A DNA stretch of 12,987 nt from Flavobacteriaceae bacterium. GTDB lineage: Bacteria; Bacteroidota; Bacteroidia; Flavobacteriales; Flavobacteriaceae. The stretch covers positions 1-12,987 of the forward strand of contig NZQO01000055.1 of assembly GCA_002693605.1 (NCBI GenBank), read 5' to 3'. Of the stretch, positions 1 through 6,256 are shown one piece after another. The translations under genes were made by a program, and so were the position numbers. Under the pieces are notes generated by a model. It saw nothing but the letters and a program-made list of their open reading frames with translations. It was not told the DNA's origin and searched no databases. How positions within the stretch are numbered: the stretch's first letter is position 1; each line of letters starts with the position of its first letter.

Positions 1-1
1 G

Positions 2-910
2 TTCGGCCAGGTCTCCATCGACAAGCCGTTTGTCGACTGGAGCGGCAACTGCGGCAACCTCACAGCCGCCGTAGGCGCCTTCGCCATCAACGGCGGCTTC
101 GTCGCCAAAGACCGGATTCCTGAAAATGGCACCTGCACCGTGCGCATCTGGCAGGCCAACATCAAGAAAACCATCGTCGCCCACGTGCCCATCACCAACG
201 GTGAAGTCCAGGAAACCGGCGATTTCGAACTGGACGGCGTCACCTTCCCCGCGGCTGAAGTGCAGGTGGAATTCATGGACCCGGCGGATGGTGAAGGTTC
301 CATGTTCCCCACCGGCAATCTGGTGGACGATCTGGAAGTGCCTGGCGTAGGCACCCTCAAGGCCACGATGATCAACGCCGGCATTCCCACCATTTTTCTG
401 AACGCCGAAGACATTGGCTACAAAGGCACCGAGCTTCAGGACGCCATCAACTCCGACCCTAAAGCCCTGGCCATGTTCGAAACCATCCGCGCCCATGGCG
501 CCGTGAAGATGGGGCTGATCCAGAACATCGAGGAAGCCGCCAATCGCCAGCACACCCCGAAAGTCGCCTTCGTGGCCAAACCCTCCGATTACGTGTCATC
601 AAGCGGCAAACAGATCGGGGAAGGGGATGTGGATGTCTTGGTCCGGGCACTCTCCATGGGCAAGCTTCATCACGCCATGATGGGCACCGCCTCTGTTGCC
701 ATCGCCACCGCAGCCGCTGTTCCCGGAACTCTGGTCAACCTTGCAGCCGGCGACGGAGATCGGACTTCCGTCACCTTCGGCCATCCATCCGGAACTCTTC
801 AGGTTGGCGCAGAAGCCAGTCTGGTGAATAACCAGTGGACAGCCACCAAAGCCATCATGAGCCGCAGTGCAAGGGTGTTAATGGAAGGTTGGGTGAGAGT
901 GCCTGGGTGA
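2..910 (+). CDS. prpF: 2-methylaconitate cis-trans isomerase PrpF, 5'-truncated by the window edge
   Basis: PrpF works with the AcnD-type dehydratase in the 2-methylcitrate cycle of propionate degradation, isomerising the 2-methylaconitate product; it is cytosolic. The open frame enters from the left edge and shows 302 residues, so roughly the first 90 of a usual ~390 are missing. The family signature around DWSGNCGNLTAAVGAFAI lies near residues 12-29 of the visible part; this glycine-rich, cysteine-containing loop is typical of the diaminopimelate-epimerase-like fold of PrpF. Later family stretches include GSMFPTGN, NAGIPTIFLNAEDIGYKG and the terminal SRSARVLMEGWVRVPG. The stop (908-910) lies inside a 14-bp tandem repeat: copy three reads in another frame as WVRVPGDSV followed by TGA at 945-947, which looks like the original end, so the protein has lost about three residues. 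No prpD follows directly; it lies 5.5 kb downstream. Identification is firm by family resemblance. Confidence 0.93.
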   Translation, partial: FGQVSIDKPFVDWSGNCGNLTAAVGAFAINGGFVAKDRIPENGTCTVRIWQANIKKTIVAHVPITNGEVQETGDFELDGVTFPAAEVQVEFMDPADGEGSMFPTGNLVDDLEVPGVGTLKATMINAGIPTIFLNAEDIGYKGTELQDAINSDPKALAMFETIRAHGAVKMGLIQNIEEAANRQHTPKVAFVAKPSDYVSSSGKQIGEGDVDVLVRALSMGKLHHAMMGTASVAIATAAAVPGTLVNLAAGDGDRTSVTFGHPSGTLQVGAEASLVNNQWTATKAIMSRSARVLMEGWVRVPG

Positions 911-932
911 GAGTGCCTGGGTGAGAGTGCCG
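891..932 (+). repeat. 14-bp tandem repeat, three copies, at the prpF 3' end
   Basis: Copies lie at 891-904, 905-918 and 919-932. The unit is GGGTGAGAGTGCCT, with a final G instead of T in the third copy. Two extra units add 28 bp, which is +1 in frame, so translation stops at 908 instead of about 945. The pattern fits slippage or duplication at the prpF terminus. A related sequence recurs at 1745-1761 beyond the toxin-antitoxin pair. Confidence 0.95.
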
Positions 933-976
933 GGGGATTCGGTCTGACAGGACCTTAGTAAAGCCTGCATTTAAAG

Positions 977-993
977 GCCGGGGTTGCCCCGGC
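977..993 (+). terminator. Possible weak terminator hairpin after prpF
   Basis: GCCGGGG-TTG-CCCCGGC forms a perfect 7-bp GC-only stem with a 3-nt loop, 67 bp after the prpF stop. What follows (TCTGCTTCGCC) is only modestly T-rich, so intrinsic termination would be inefficient. Its position between prpF and the toxin gene suits a transcript end. Confidence 0.5.
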
Positions 994-1056
994 TCTGCTT
1001 CGCCTGAATACTGGTCACCGGCCCCACTTTACCAATCAGGCTCGCTTATCATTCCA

Positions 1057-1089
1057 ACTGTTGATCTACAGTAAACCTGTCCGTAAACT
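1057..1089 (+). promoter_or_regulatory. Candidate promoter and operator of the toxin-antitoxin pair
   Basis: TTGATC at 1061-1066 and TAAACT at 1084-1089 are 17 bp apart and each match 4 of 6 consensus bases of a housekeeping promoter. The predicted start is near 1096, the toxin ATG itself, and no Shine-Dalgarno sequence precedes that ATG, so the message may be leaderless. An inverted repeat ACTGT-N6-ACAGT (1057-1072) covers the -35 box, and GTAAAC repeats directly at 1071-1076 and 1083-1088; either could bind the XRE domain of the antitoxin for autoregulation. Inference from sequence only. Confidence 0.35.
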
Positions 1090-1095
1090 TTCCGC

Positions 1096-1353
1096 ATGTA
1101 CTCACTGAAATACAAAAAATCCGCACTGAAAGCACTGAAGAAAGCCCCCAGGCCAGTAGCAGAAAGGATAATGTCCGAACTCGAAGCGATTGCGCTGGAT
1201 CCAGACAACTACCGTGGTGACTGGAAGCCAATGAAAGGAAAGCCTTATTGGCGCCTTCGTCAGGGTGGATGCAGGGCGATTTGCAGTTTTGATAATGGTG
1301 AGCTGATTTTACTGGTATTGAAAGTCGGCGCCAGAGGAGATATTTATAAATGA
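1096..1353 (+). CDS. RelE/ParE-superfamily toxin of a type II toxin-antitoxin system
   Basis: This 85-residue basic protein has the size and layout of RelE-type toxins, which act in the cytosol; many cut mRNA in the ribosomal A site. Visible features are a lysine-rich N-terminus followed by helices (residues 1-34), the YWRLRQGGCR strand (51-60), and the C-terminal VLKVGARGDIYK (74-85), matching the family's usual ending with basic residues before an Asp-x-Tyr. Its stop overlaps the antitoxin start in an ATGA (1350-1353), so the two are translationally coupled. Toxin-first order is the HigBA-like arrangement rather than the usual antitoxin-first order of RelBE. No good ribosome binding site precedes the ATG. 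The specific subfamily and target cannot be fixed by eye. Confidence 0.88.
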   Translation: MYSLKYKKSALKALKKAPRPVAERIMSELEAIALDPDNYRGDWKPMKGKPYWRLRQGGCRAICSFDNGELILLVLKVGARGDIYK

Positions 1354-1730
1354 GCGTGCAGATTATTGAAAAATCGGGAAAACCCGAATACGCAGTCATT
1401 CCCTATGCCGAGTATCAAGAGTTGCTTGAGATGGCACAGGATGCGCGTGATATTCAGGATGCCGATGTTGCGATGGCTGAACTTTCCGCCGGAGAAGATG
1501 AAAGCATTCCTGCGGCTATCGCTAAGCGCCTCATGTCTGGAGATGAACACCCGCTGAAGATTTGGAGGGAATATCGCGGCTATACTCAGGAATCACTGGG
1601 CACAGAAGCCGGTATTGGCAAATCGTATGTGTCACAAATTGAGGCTGGCACCAAAACGGGTTCAACAAAAGTTCTCAGAGCGATTGCGAAAGCTTTGCAG
1701 GTTGAAATAGACGATCTGTTGGGCCGATAG
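1350..1730 (+). CDS. Antitoxin with Phd/YefM-like N-terminus and XRE helix-turn-helix C-terminus
   Basis: This 126-residue protein should neutralise the preceding RelE-like toxin and repress the shared promoter. Residues 2-30 (start VQIIEKSGKPEYAVIPYAEY) resemble the strand-strand-helix opening of Phd/YefM antitoxins (the form 'x-G-K-P-E-Y-A-V-I-P'). An acidic linker (about 31-66) follows, then an XRE-type helix-turn-helix at about 68-125, including REYRGYTQESLGTEAG and SYVSQIEAGTK, a typical turn and recognition helix. Joining two antitoxin module types in one chain is seen in some RelE partners, but here it places the DNA-binding domain at the C-terminus. The ATG overlaps the toxin stop by four bases. 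Class is firm; the Phd-like assignment of the N-terminus is by resemblance only. Confidence 0.87.
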   Translation: MSVQIIEKSGKPEYAVIPYAEYQELLEMAQDARDIQDADVAMAELSAGEDESIPAAIAKRLMSGDEHPLKIWREYRGYTQESLGTEAGIGKSYVSQIEAGTKTGSTKVLRAIAKALQVEIDDLLGR

Positions 1731-1744
1731 TGAGTGATGCGCCT

Positions 1745-1761
1745 GGCTGGGTGAGGGTGCC
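1745..1761 (+). repeat. Degenerate copy of the prpF 3'-end repeat
   Basis: GGCTGGGTGAGGGTGCC matches GGTTGGGTGAGAGTGCC at the end of prpF (888-904) at 15 of 17 positions. Read in the equivalent frame it still encodes Gly-Trp-Val-Arg-Val-Pro, the PrpF terminus. It lies 15 bp after the antitoxin stop, so the toxin-antitoxin pair is bracketed by two copies. Confidence 0.5.
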
Positions 1762-1912
1762 AAGTGCCCAATTGTCAGATGGCTGCTTACTGTAGTCATC
1801 TGCCGGATATATAGTAATGACTATACCCAATGACCATGGTGTGACAATTTCTCGTGTCAGCTATATCAGCATGGGAAACTGCATTGCTTGTCAGCCGGTC
1901 CCGGGTTCCTGG

Positions 1913-1929
1913 CGTCAGCATAATTTACG
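1913..1929 (+). promoter_or_regulatory. 17-bp dyad-like element, copy 1 (candidate sigma-54 activator site)
   Basis: CGTCAGCATAATTTACG aligns without gaps to three other copies with consensus TGTCAGTTTNNTTTACR. It lies about 235 bp upstream of the -24 element at 2164, a distance acceptable for an enhancer-type site. It is the most diverged copy. Confidence 0.45.
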
Positions 1930-2162
1930 CACCCGGAAGTCAGTCTGCGGTTTAACGGCATTTTTAATTCTCTAATAACTATAAATCGACCTGTTTAAAT
2001 ATTTTTGTTCTAATCGACCCCGCTTACATACCTCTCCAAAAAATACATAGCGTGGAAGACGATGCATTTACGCTCCTTCAATGTCGAAGATACTTACACC
2101 TGCATCTCCACATCCACCAGGCCGAAATTTTAAGTTTATGAAAGATAATCAGTTTAAATATT

Positions 2163-2178
2163 TGGTATGGATGATGCA
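2163..2178 (+). promoter_or_regulatory. Candidate sigma-54 promoter of the THxN PEP-CTERM gene
   Basis: TGGTATGGATGATGCA has GG at 2164-2165 and GC at 2176-2177 with the required 10-bp spacing, plus the flanking T and A of the consensus TGGCAC-N5-TTGCA. The inner bases are poor matches. Predicted start is near 2189, leaving a leader of about 60 nt to the ATG at 2250. Confidence 0.45.
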
Positions 2179-2249
2179 TGTAGCTATACACCGCTGACGT
2201 GCTTGCCTGAATTCCAGCTGCCAGCGTTCACCTTCAAGGAGAGATAACT

Positions 2250-3089
2250 ATGAACACTGCACTTAAAAGAACGCTTTTATCAACGCTTGTTGTGCCATTT
2301 GCGCTGGGCGCGGCATCTGCCAGCGCGGTGATGATTACCGAATGGGATTATACGGTCGACAGCAATTTCTCCAACGCGACATTCACTACTGGAGACGGTA
2401 GCCAGAGTGTTGCTAATAACAGCATTTCATGGGGTGGAATGACAGCTGCGAATCGGTCGTCTGTTTCGATTACTGATGTCGATTCCACAACTGATGGCAG
2501 CCTTCCAAAACTTGAAACCGATATGGGCTCCGTAAACGGTGGCGTATTCACCCATAACAATAATACTATCGATGGGAGTTTCGCGACGCTGAGGACGTTT
2601 GACCTGACCTCCACGCTCACCCTGAATCCGCTTTTACCGATGGGTGTTGGCAGTACCGAGGTGCTGCCCCCGATTACCTTCAACAGTCGCTTTACGGAAA
2701 CGCCGAACAACCCGGGTAGCGGAACCTGTGCCGATGGACTGCCCGCGCCCTGCGGTGACTTTTTCACCCTTACCGACATTGTGGGTTTGGGTCCCTTTAC
2801 CGGTGGAGCCCTTCCTCCACAGGAGTTCACCATGGAGGGCTATACCTACTCGGTGTTCCTTGAACTGGCTGGCCTGATGACGCTGCCTGATGATGCCTGT
2901 ACAGCCGCGGGTGCCAGTATCGGATGTGTGGGTCTTCTGACTCCGGAGGGTGACCCCAACACTTTCCAGACCTCGTTCCGTATCGAGGCCAGACCGGTTA
3001 GTGTACCTGAGCCAGGCACCCTGGCACTGCTGGGTCTGGGCCTGGCCGGCCTTGGTCTGTCGCGCAGGAAGAAAGCAGCAAAAGCATAA
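2250..3089 (+). CDS. THxN-type PEP-CTERM sorting-domain surface protein
   Basis: This is a secreted protein of 279 residues meant for exosortase processing at the inner membrane and then export, presumably with exopolysaccharide. Residues 1-26 are a Sec signal peptide: KR near position 8, a hydrophobic core LLSTLVVPFALGAAS, and a likely cut after ASA. The mature part is rich in Ser, Thr, Asn and Gly and contains FTHNNN, the THxN motif of a recognised PEP-CTERM subfamily. Two cysteine pairs (CADGLPAPC and CTAAGASIGC) could form disulfides. The C-terminus is a complete sorting tail: VPEPGTLALLGLGLAGLGL, then RRKK. The start is supported by AAGGAGAG at 2236-2243, six bases before the ATG. It is transcribed alone, from a probable sigma-54 promoter, and ends in a strong terminator. 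Its exact role in the matrix is unknown. Confidence 0.93.
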   Translation: MNTALKRTLLSTLVVPFALGAASASAVMITEWDYTVDSNFSNATFTTGDGSQSVANNSISWGGMTAANRSSVSITDVDSTTDGSLPKLETDMGSVNGGVFTHNNNTIDGSFATLRTFDLTSTLTLNPLLPMGVGSTEVLPPITFNSRFTETPNNPGSGTCADGLPAPCGDFFTLTDIVGLGPFTGGALPPQEFTMEGYTYSVFLELAGLMTLPDDACTAAGASIGCVGLLTPEGDPNTFQTSFRIEARPVSVPEPGTLALLGLGLAGLGLSRRKKAAKA

Positions 3090-3134
3090 CGTTTGAACAG
3101 TATTAATGTTCAGATGAGAGTGCTGAAAAAAAGA

Positions 3135-3160
3135 AGCCCCCGGGCAGGAACCCGGGGGCT
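3135..3160. terminator. Bidirectional intrinsic terminator between convergent genes
   Basis: AGCCCCCGGG-CAGGAA-CCCGGGGGCT forms a perfect 10-bp stem with a 6-nt loop. It is preceded by an A-rich run (3126-3134) and followed by TTTTT, so it can stop the PEP-CTERM transcript on the plus strand and the acyltransferase transcript on the minus strand. Confidence 0.93.
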
Positions 3161-3167
3161 TTTTCAA

Positions 3168-3980
3168 TCAGTCGGTGTTCGGTTTCGCCGGCAGGTACCG
3201 CCCGGCGTCCGTAATCAGCGACCAGACATCCGGACGGCGCTTCCTTATGCCTTCAATCAGTGACGCTGCTTCGGTGAAAGCAGGGCGGCGGAGGCCATGA
3301 TACTCCAGCACCGGCCCCACATGATCAAACTCCACACCAAATCGCTTTAACAGGCGCAGCTGTGCCGGCTCCATGACTGCCATCCAGTGGGTTATGCCAT
3401 GTCTGACCGACATCTGGAGAATGGCGGCGAAAAGCCCGAGGCTGATGTAGGGCATGGCGCGTTTGCCATTTTCCGAATCGCTGTAGCAGACGAAATCGCT
3501 GGTGCCCGAGGCTGATTCGCCCTCATTGAGACGTCGCCGAAACTCCCGGCTGACCGCCATGCGGGAAATTTCTGCGATCTGCTCGCGGCGTGCGCCTGCA
3601 AATGCGTCCCGTGCCTGCTGACCCATCCGGTGGATACAGGGGCCTTCCATCGGAAAGTCAGCCTGCTCCGGGTTATCGCCCGTCATAACGAGACGAACGG
3701 TGGCAACGCTGTCTCCCGTCATTTGGTGTCGGATCAGGGCGTGCGCGGATCGCGGATCGTAGGCATCGTGCTCGCGTTTATCAGCGAAGCAATCGGGGTC
3801 CTCGAAAGGCCGGTCAATGCAATAAACCTTGTACCGAAGTTCGAAGACCTCGTTAATCACCTCTGGAGACGTCGCCAACTCGACATTGAATACCGAGTTG
3901 AAAATAGTACTGACGTCTTCCTGGGTCGGTTGGTTATTTGTGTATTCTGTTTCATGCCGAAGTGCAAACCCTGTGTTCAT
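3168..3980 (-). CDS. PEP-CTERM/exosortase system-associated acyltransferase (LuxI-like)
   Basis: This 270-residue protein resembles the exosortase-associated acyltransferase family, distant relatives of acyl-homoserine-lactone synthases in the GNAT fold. Residues 47-62 (ELRYKVYCIDRPFEDP) correspond to the Arg-xxx-Phe region at the start of LuxI proteins, followed by an Asp/His-rich segment (72-80), VATVRLV (92-98, the conserved Arg-Leu strand), the FPME loop (109-112), and EISRMAVS (137-144), equivalent to the Glu-xx-Arg of LuxI. The C-terminal half (about 170-235) holds the second part of the fold. No signal peptide or membrane segment is seen, so it is cytosolic. The start has AGGA eight bases upstream. 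It follows the FAD oxidoreductase by 117 bp on the same strand and ends at the shared terminator. Acyl donor, acceptor and product are unknown for this family; calling it an autoinducer synthase would go too far. Confidence 0.9.
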   Translation of the reverse strand: MNTGFALRHETEYTNNQPTQEDVSTIFNSVFNVELATSPEVINEVFELRYKVYCIDRPFEDPDCFADKREHDAYDPRSAHALIRHQMTGDSVATVRLVMTGDNPEQADFPMEGPCIHRMGQQARDAFAGARREQIAEISRMAVSREFRRRLNEGESASGTSDFVCYSDSENGKRAMPYISLGLFAAILQMSVRHGITHWMAVMEPAQLRLLKRFGVEFDHVGPVLEYHGLRRPAFTEAASLIEGIRKRRPDVWSLITDAGRYLPAKPNTD

Positions 3981-4042
3981 TTTCAGGTCCTCATGTTTTC
4001 CCGTTCAGGGAGCTGTTTTGACGATAGTCCATGGAGAAAAAG

Positions 4043-4068
4043 CGCCGTCTTAACTTCCACTGGCGGCG
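4043..4068 (-). terminator. Possible attenuating hairpin between oxidoreductase and acyltransferase
   Basis: Read on the minus strand, CGCCG-N16-CGGCG is followed by C and five T's. The 5-bp stem and 16-nt loop are weak, so at most this would reduce readthrough into the acyltransferase gene. No other clear promoter was seen in the 117-bp gap. Confidence 0.28.
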
Positions 4069-4097
4069 TACAACGGGTGTATCGAGGTTACAGCCCA

Positions 4098-5732
4098 TCA
4101 GACCTCGGAACGCTTGATCCTGGGCACGTAACGTCCGGGCGCCAGGATGAAATTGGGGTCGACTGCAGCTTTCAGTTGACTGGCCAGCCTGGAGAAAGCA
4201 GAGTCACTGGTATTCAGGGTGCTCATCGCGTCGATGTTGAGGCGGTAGGGCAGGAAGCCTTCTTTCTGCCCCGCTTCATACAGGGCGCGATAGCAGTCGT
4301 TGGCCCGTGCTGTCGCATTCTCGTCCCTGCGATCAAACAGCAGGGGAACGGTAGAGTCGAAGCAGCGATCGTTTACTGTCGTCAATGTAATTAACGGATT
4401 GACACCGTACTGCGGGCAAATTCGTTCAATCATATTGATGTAGCGGCGAACGTCTTTTCCCCGTATCGGAACCAGCGGCGCGAACCATATGAGCCCACAG
4501 CCATCCCGTGCGGGGTTTTTGGGCTGCCCAGTCTCGGGCAGGGTGCCTGAGCGCCAATAGGCCAGCGCCAGCGCGACATCGTTGGGGGTGCCATGCATGA
4601 TTTCCAGCGCGCCGGAGAGGGTATCCGCCATGCCCTTAACCCGTGCAGCCAGCCTGCCGGGTAGCACGCGGGCAATAGTCCGCGCCAGGTCAACTTTTCG
4701 CTGGTTGATAAAAACGAGACGGTCGGTTACCGGGCCCAGAAGCCGCCGTAGCGTGCGTCGGGCCGCTCGGGCTACCTCCTTTGAGGCATAAATCGCACCA
4801 ACCCCGCTCCAGGCAGGAACGCCATGACTGTTGGCGAGACGTTCAACTTCGTGAGCAGGCAGAACACCGTCAATGGCCCTGTCTTCAGGGAAGGGTGTCA
4901 TCATCGAGAGCATGCGTTGGCTGTTGAGCAGGTTAATCGCCACAACCGAACCGCCGAGCGCTCGCAACACCGCCCTGACGGTGGGCACCAGCGCTTCCAG
5001 TTTGGCGTCGTCCTTCGTGGAAAAGAAAAACGCCGTCACGGTGTCGGGAGCCGGCGCAAGGGCGATGGTCATATTCACAACCACTCCGAAATTCCCCTGG
5101 CTGAAGAGCCCATCGAGATAAGGGCCGAGGCCCCATTTGAAAAGCCCGTCCACTTCCGCACCGCCAAGTTCGCTGAGCGGTGTCCGGTAAAGGGTGCCGT
5201 CGGGCAGGATCGCTTCTATCTTTGTCACCGCTGCAAAATGGTCAGTAATCGGCGTGATGCCGTAACCCCGCTCAAGCGCATTGCCAAGAATGCTGCAGGT
5301 GGGGCCCGCGCCGGTTACCGGAACGAGATAATTGCCATCATGGTGATCAAGGAAGTCCCTCAGGGCGCCCTGGGTTACGCCGGGCTCAACCGTGACAACG
5401 CCCATGTCGGGATCAAAATCGGAAATACGGTCAAGCCGGCTCAGATCAAGGATGACGCAGCCGTCTTCAACCGGATTGGCACTACCGTAGCCCCAGTTAT
5501 TGCCCGTGCTTACGGGATAAACCGCAACTTGCCAGCGTTGCGCAACCTGAAGAACCGCTGCGACCTGCTCCTGGTTCTCAGGGCGGAGCACAGCCGGAAT
5601 TGAGCGCTTCGCTCCTATTGTGGAGGCGCCAAACTCTGCTGCGTCAGCCGCAACGACTCCGGATTCACCCAGAATAGTGGCCCATTCGTCAATTGCAGAT
5701 TCGGTAGCGGTGCGATTCACTGGCATTTCCAT
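4098..5732 (-). CDS. FAD-binding oxidoreductase, VAO/p-cresol methylhydroxylase type
   Basis: This 544-residue flavoprotein belongs to the vanillyl-alcohol oxidase superfamily. The FAD-binding half spans about 44-226. It includes YPVSTGNNWGYGSANP (72-87), equivalent to the Pro-x-Ser-x-Gly-x-Asn loop that holds the FAD pyrophosphate, then TGAGPTCSILGNALERGYG (140-158), and SQGNFGVVVNMTIAL (211-225). The C-terminal cap is about 290-536 and ends DPNFILAPGRY, the usual finish of VAO/PCMH enzymes. Members oxidise para-substituted phenols or related alcohols; the substrate here is not evident, and no cytochrome partner gene is adjacent. No signal peptide is seen, so it should act in the cytosol. 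An in-frame TAA just upstream limits the start to 5732 or the ATG at 5726; neither has a good ribosome binding site. It is the first gene of a likely two-gene unit with the exosortase-associated acyltransferase, which suggests a shared product. Confidence 0.88.
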   Translation of the reverse strand: MEMPVNRTATESAIDEWATILGESGVVAADAAEFGASTIGAKRSIPAVLRPENQEQVAAVLQVAQRWQVAVYPVSTGNNWGYGSANPVEDGCVILDLSRLDRISDFDPDMGVVTVEPGVTQGALRDFLDHHDGNYLVPVTGAGPTCSILGNALERGYGITPITDHFAAVTKIEAILPDGTLYRTPLSELGGAEVDGLFKWGLGPYLDGLFSQGNFGVVVNMTIALAPAPDTVTAFFFSTKDDAKLEALVPTVRAVLRALGGSVVAINLLNSQRMLSMMTPFPEDRAIDGVLPAHEVERLANSHGVPAWSGVGAIYASKEVARAARRTLRRLLGPVTDRLVFINQRKVDLARTIARVLPGRLAARVKGMADTLSGALEIMHGTPNDVALALAYWRSGTLPETGQPKNPARDGCGLIWFAPLVPIRGKDVRRYINMIERICPQYGVNPLITLTTVNDRCFDSTVPLLFDRRDENATARANDCYRALYEAGQKEGFLPYRLNIDAMSTLNTSDSAFSRLASQLKAAVDPNFILAPGRYVPRIKRSEV

Positions 5733-5801
5733 GGTTTATCGATGACTTCTATGAATGCTTCGTTAAAGTTTGCTAATGGGTTGTTCATTAATTGCGCAGA
5801 G

Positions 5802-5807
5802 ATTATA
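5802..5807 (-). promoter_or_regulatory. Possible -10 box for the oxidoreductase-acyltransferase unit
   Basis: The minus strand reads TATAAT, a perfect -10 hexamer, about 70 bp upstream of the oxidoreductase start. No good -35 box lies at 16-18 bp, so activator help or a chance match are both possible. No sigma-54 GG-N10-GC pair was found on this strand between 5733 and about 6000. Confidence 0.25.
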
Positions 5808-6108
5808 GGCGAGATAAGGTCGGCAAAACCATGTTGTACCATTACGGCTTTGAAAACGATTTACTTTAAAGAACTGAAGTGCAAACAAACAGTTGAAGTG
5901 AAACCCGAGAAATGCAGCGGGGACCTGGTTATTAAAATAATTTAACCATGGTTGGGTTTTATCCGGATGTTAAATTGTAACTATATGATTTTTATAAGAA
6001 GTTTTAGTTATTTGGCCCTACGGGTCTGGTTAACGTTAAGAGATATGTAAACATAACGTGTATATGAAAGGGGTTGTAAATAAAATGCTACAAATTTAAG
6101 CGCCCGGT

Positions 6109-6125
6109 TGTCAGTTTTATTTACG
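6109..6125 (+). promoter_or_regulatory. 17-bp dyad-like element, copy 2 (candidate activator site)
   Basis: TGTCAGTTTTATTTACG is near-identical to the copies at 7891 and 8792. Related dyads surround it: ATGT-AA-ACAT (6045-6054), a TGTAA...TACA pair (6075-6092), and TGTAA-N8-TTACA (6138-6155). No sigma-54 promoter was recognised on either side, so its target gene is unclear. Confidence 0.45.
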
Positions 6126-6220
6126 TGTTCGTGGAGAAGTGTAATGCAGGCTTTACAATATACGCTTTTAAGTCTTTGTTAACAGGGGGTTCCCTGCTTT
6201 CGGTTTGCGCAGAAGAAAGA

Positions 6221-6243
6221 GTCAGGCCTGACTGGCAAGCCAG
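6221..6243. repeat. Two adjacent palindromes upstream of prpD
   Basis: GTCAGGCCTGAC (6221-6232) is a perfect 12-bp palindrome. Sharing its last base, CTGGC-AA-GCCAG (6232-6243) is a second inverted repeat. They could be operator half-sites or a compact hairpin; no known operator was recognised. Confidence 0.5.
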
Positions 6244-6256
6244 GTCCGGGTACTGG

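Larger units (their letters stand above)
1731..2249 (+). promoter_or_regulatory. 519-bp regulatory region upstream of the THxN PEP-CTERM gene
   Basis: No credible gene is present. The left half is GC-balanced and rich in GTCAG elements (1774, 1856, 1890, 1914, 1939), including an inverted pair TGACA-N8-TGTCA at 1842-1859 and the 17-bp element at 1913-1929. An inverted repeat CAGATG-N15-CATCTG lies at 1776-1802. From about 1960 the sequence becomes AT-rich. It contains an exact 12-bp direct repeat GTTTAAATATTT (1993-2004 and 2152-2163) and AATCGACC twice (1983-1990, 2013-2020). The second 12-mer abuts a sigma-54-like site at 2163. The long AT-rich stretch would suit DNA bending between a distal activator site and the promoter. 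Confidence 0.55.

Noticed and set aside
3168..3980. Calling the acyltransferase a true acyl-homoserine-lactone synthase
   Set aside because: It keeps LuxI-like positions but matches the exosortase-associated family better, and no LuxR-type receptor gene is adjacent.
3630..4394. 254-codon plus-strand open frame
   Set aside because: Antisense to the acyltransferase and oxidoreductase genes and spans their gap; no domain resemblance.
4824..5603. 259-codon plus-strand open frame
   Set aside because: Lies wholly antisense to the FAD oxidoreductase coding region; protein unlike any family and without a supported start.
5742..5945. 67-codon open frame divergent from the oxidoreductase
   Set aside because: No ribosome binding site, no recognisable family, AT-rich intergenic composition.
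6143..6181. 12-codon leader peptide frame before a small hairpin
   Set aside because: Too short to judge; no run of regulatory codons and no convincing terminator/antiterminator pair.
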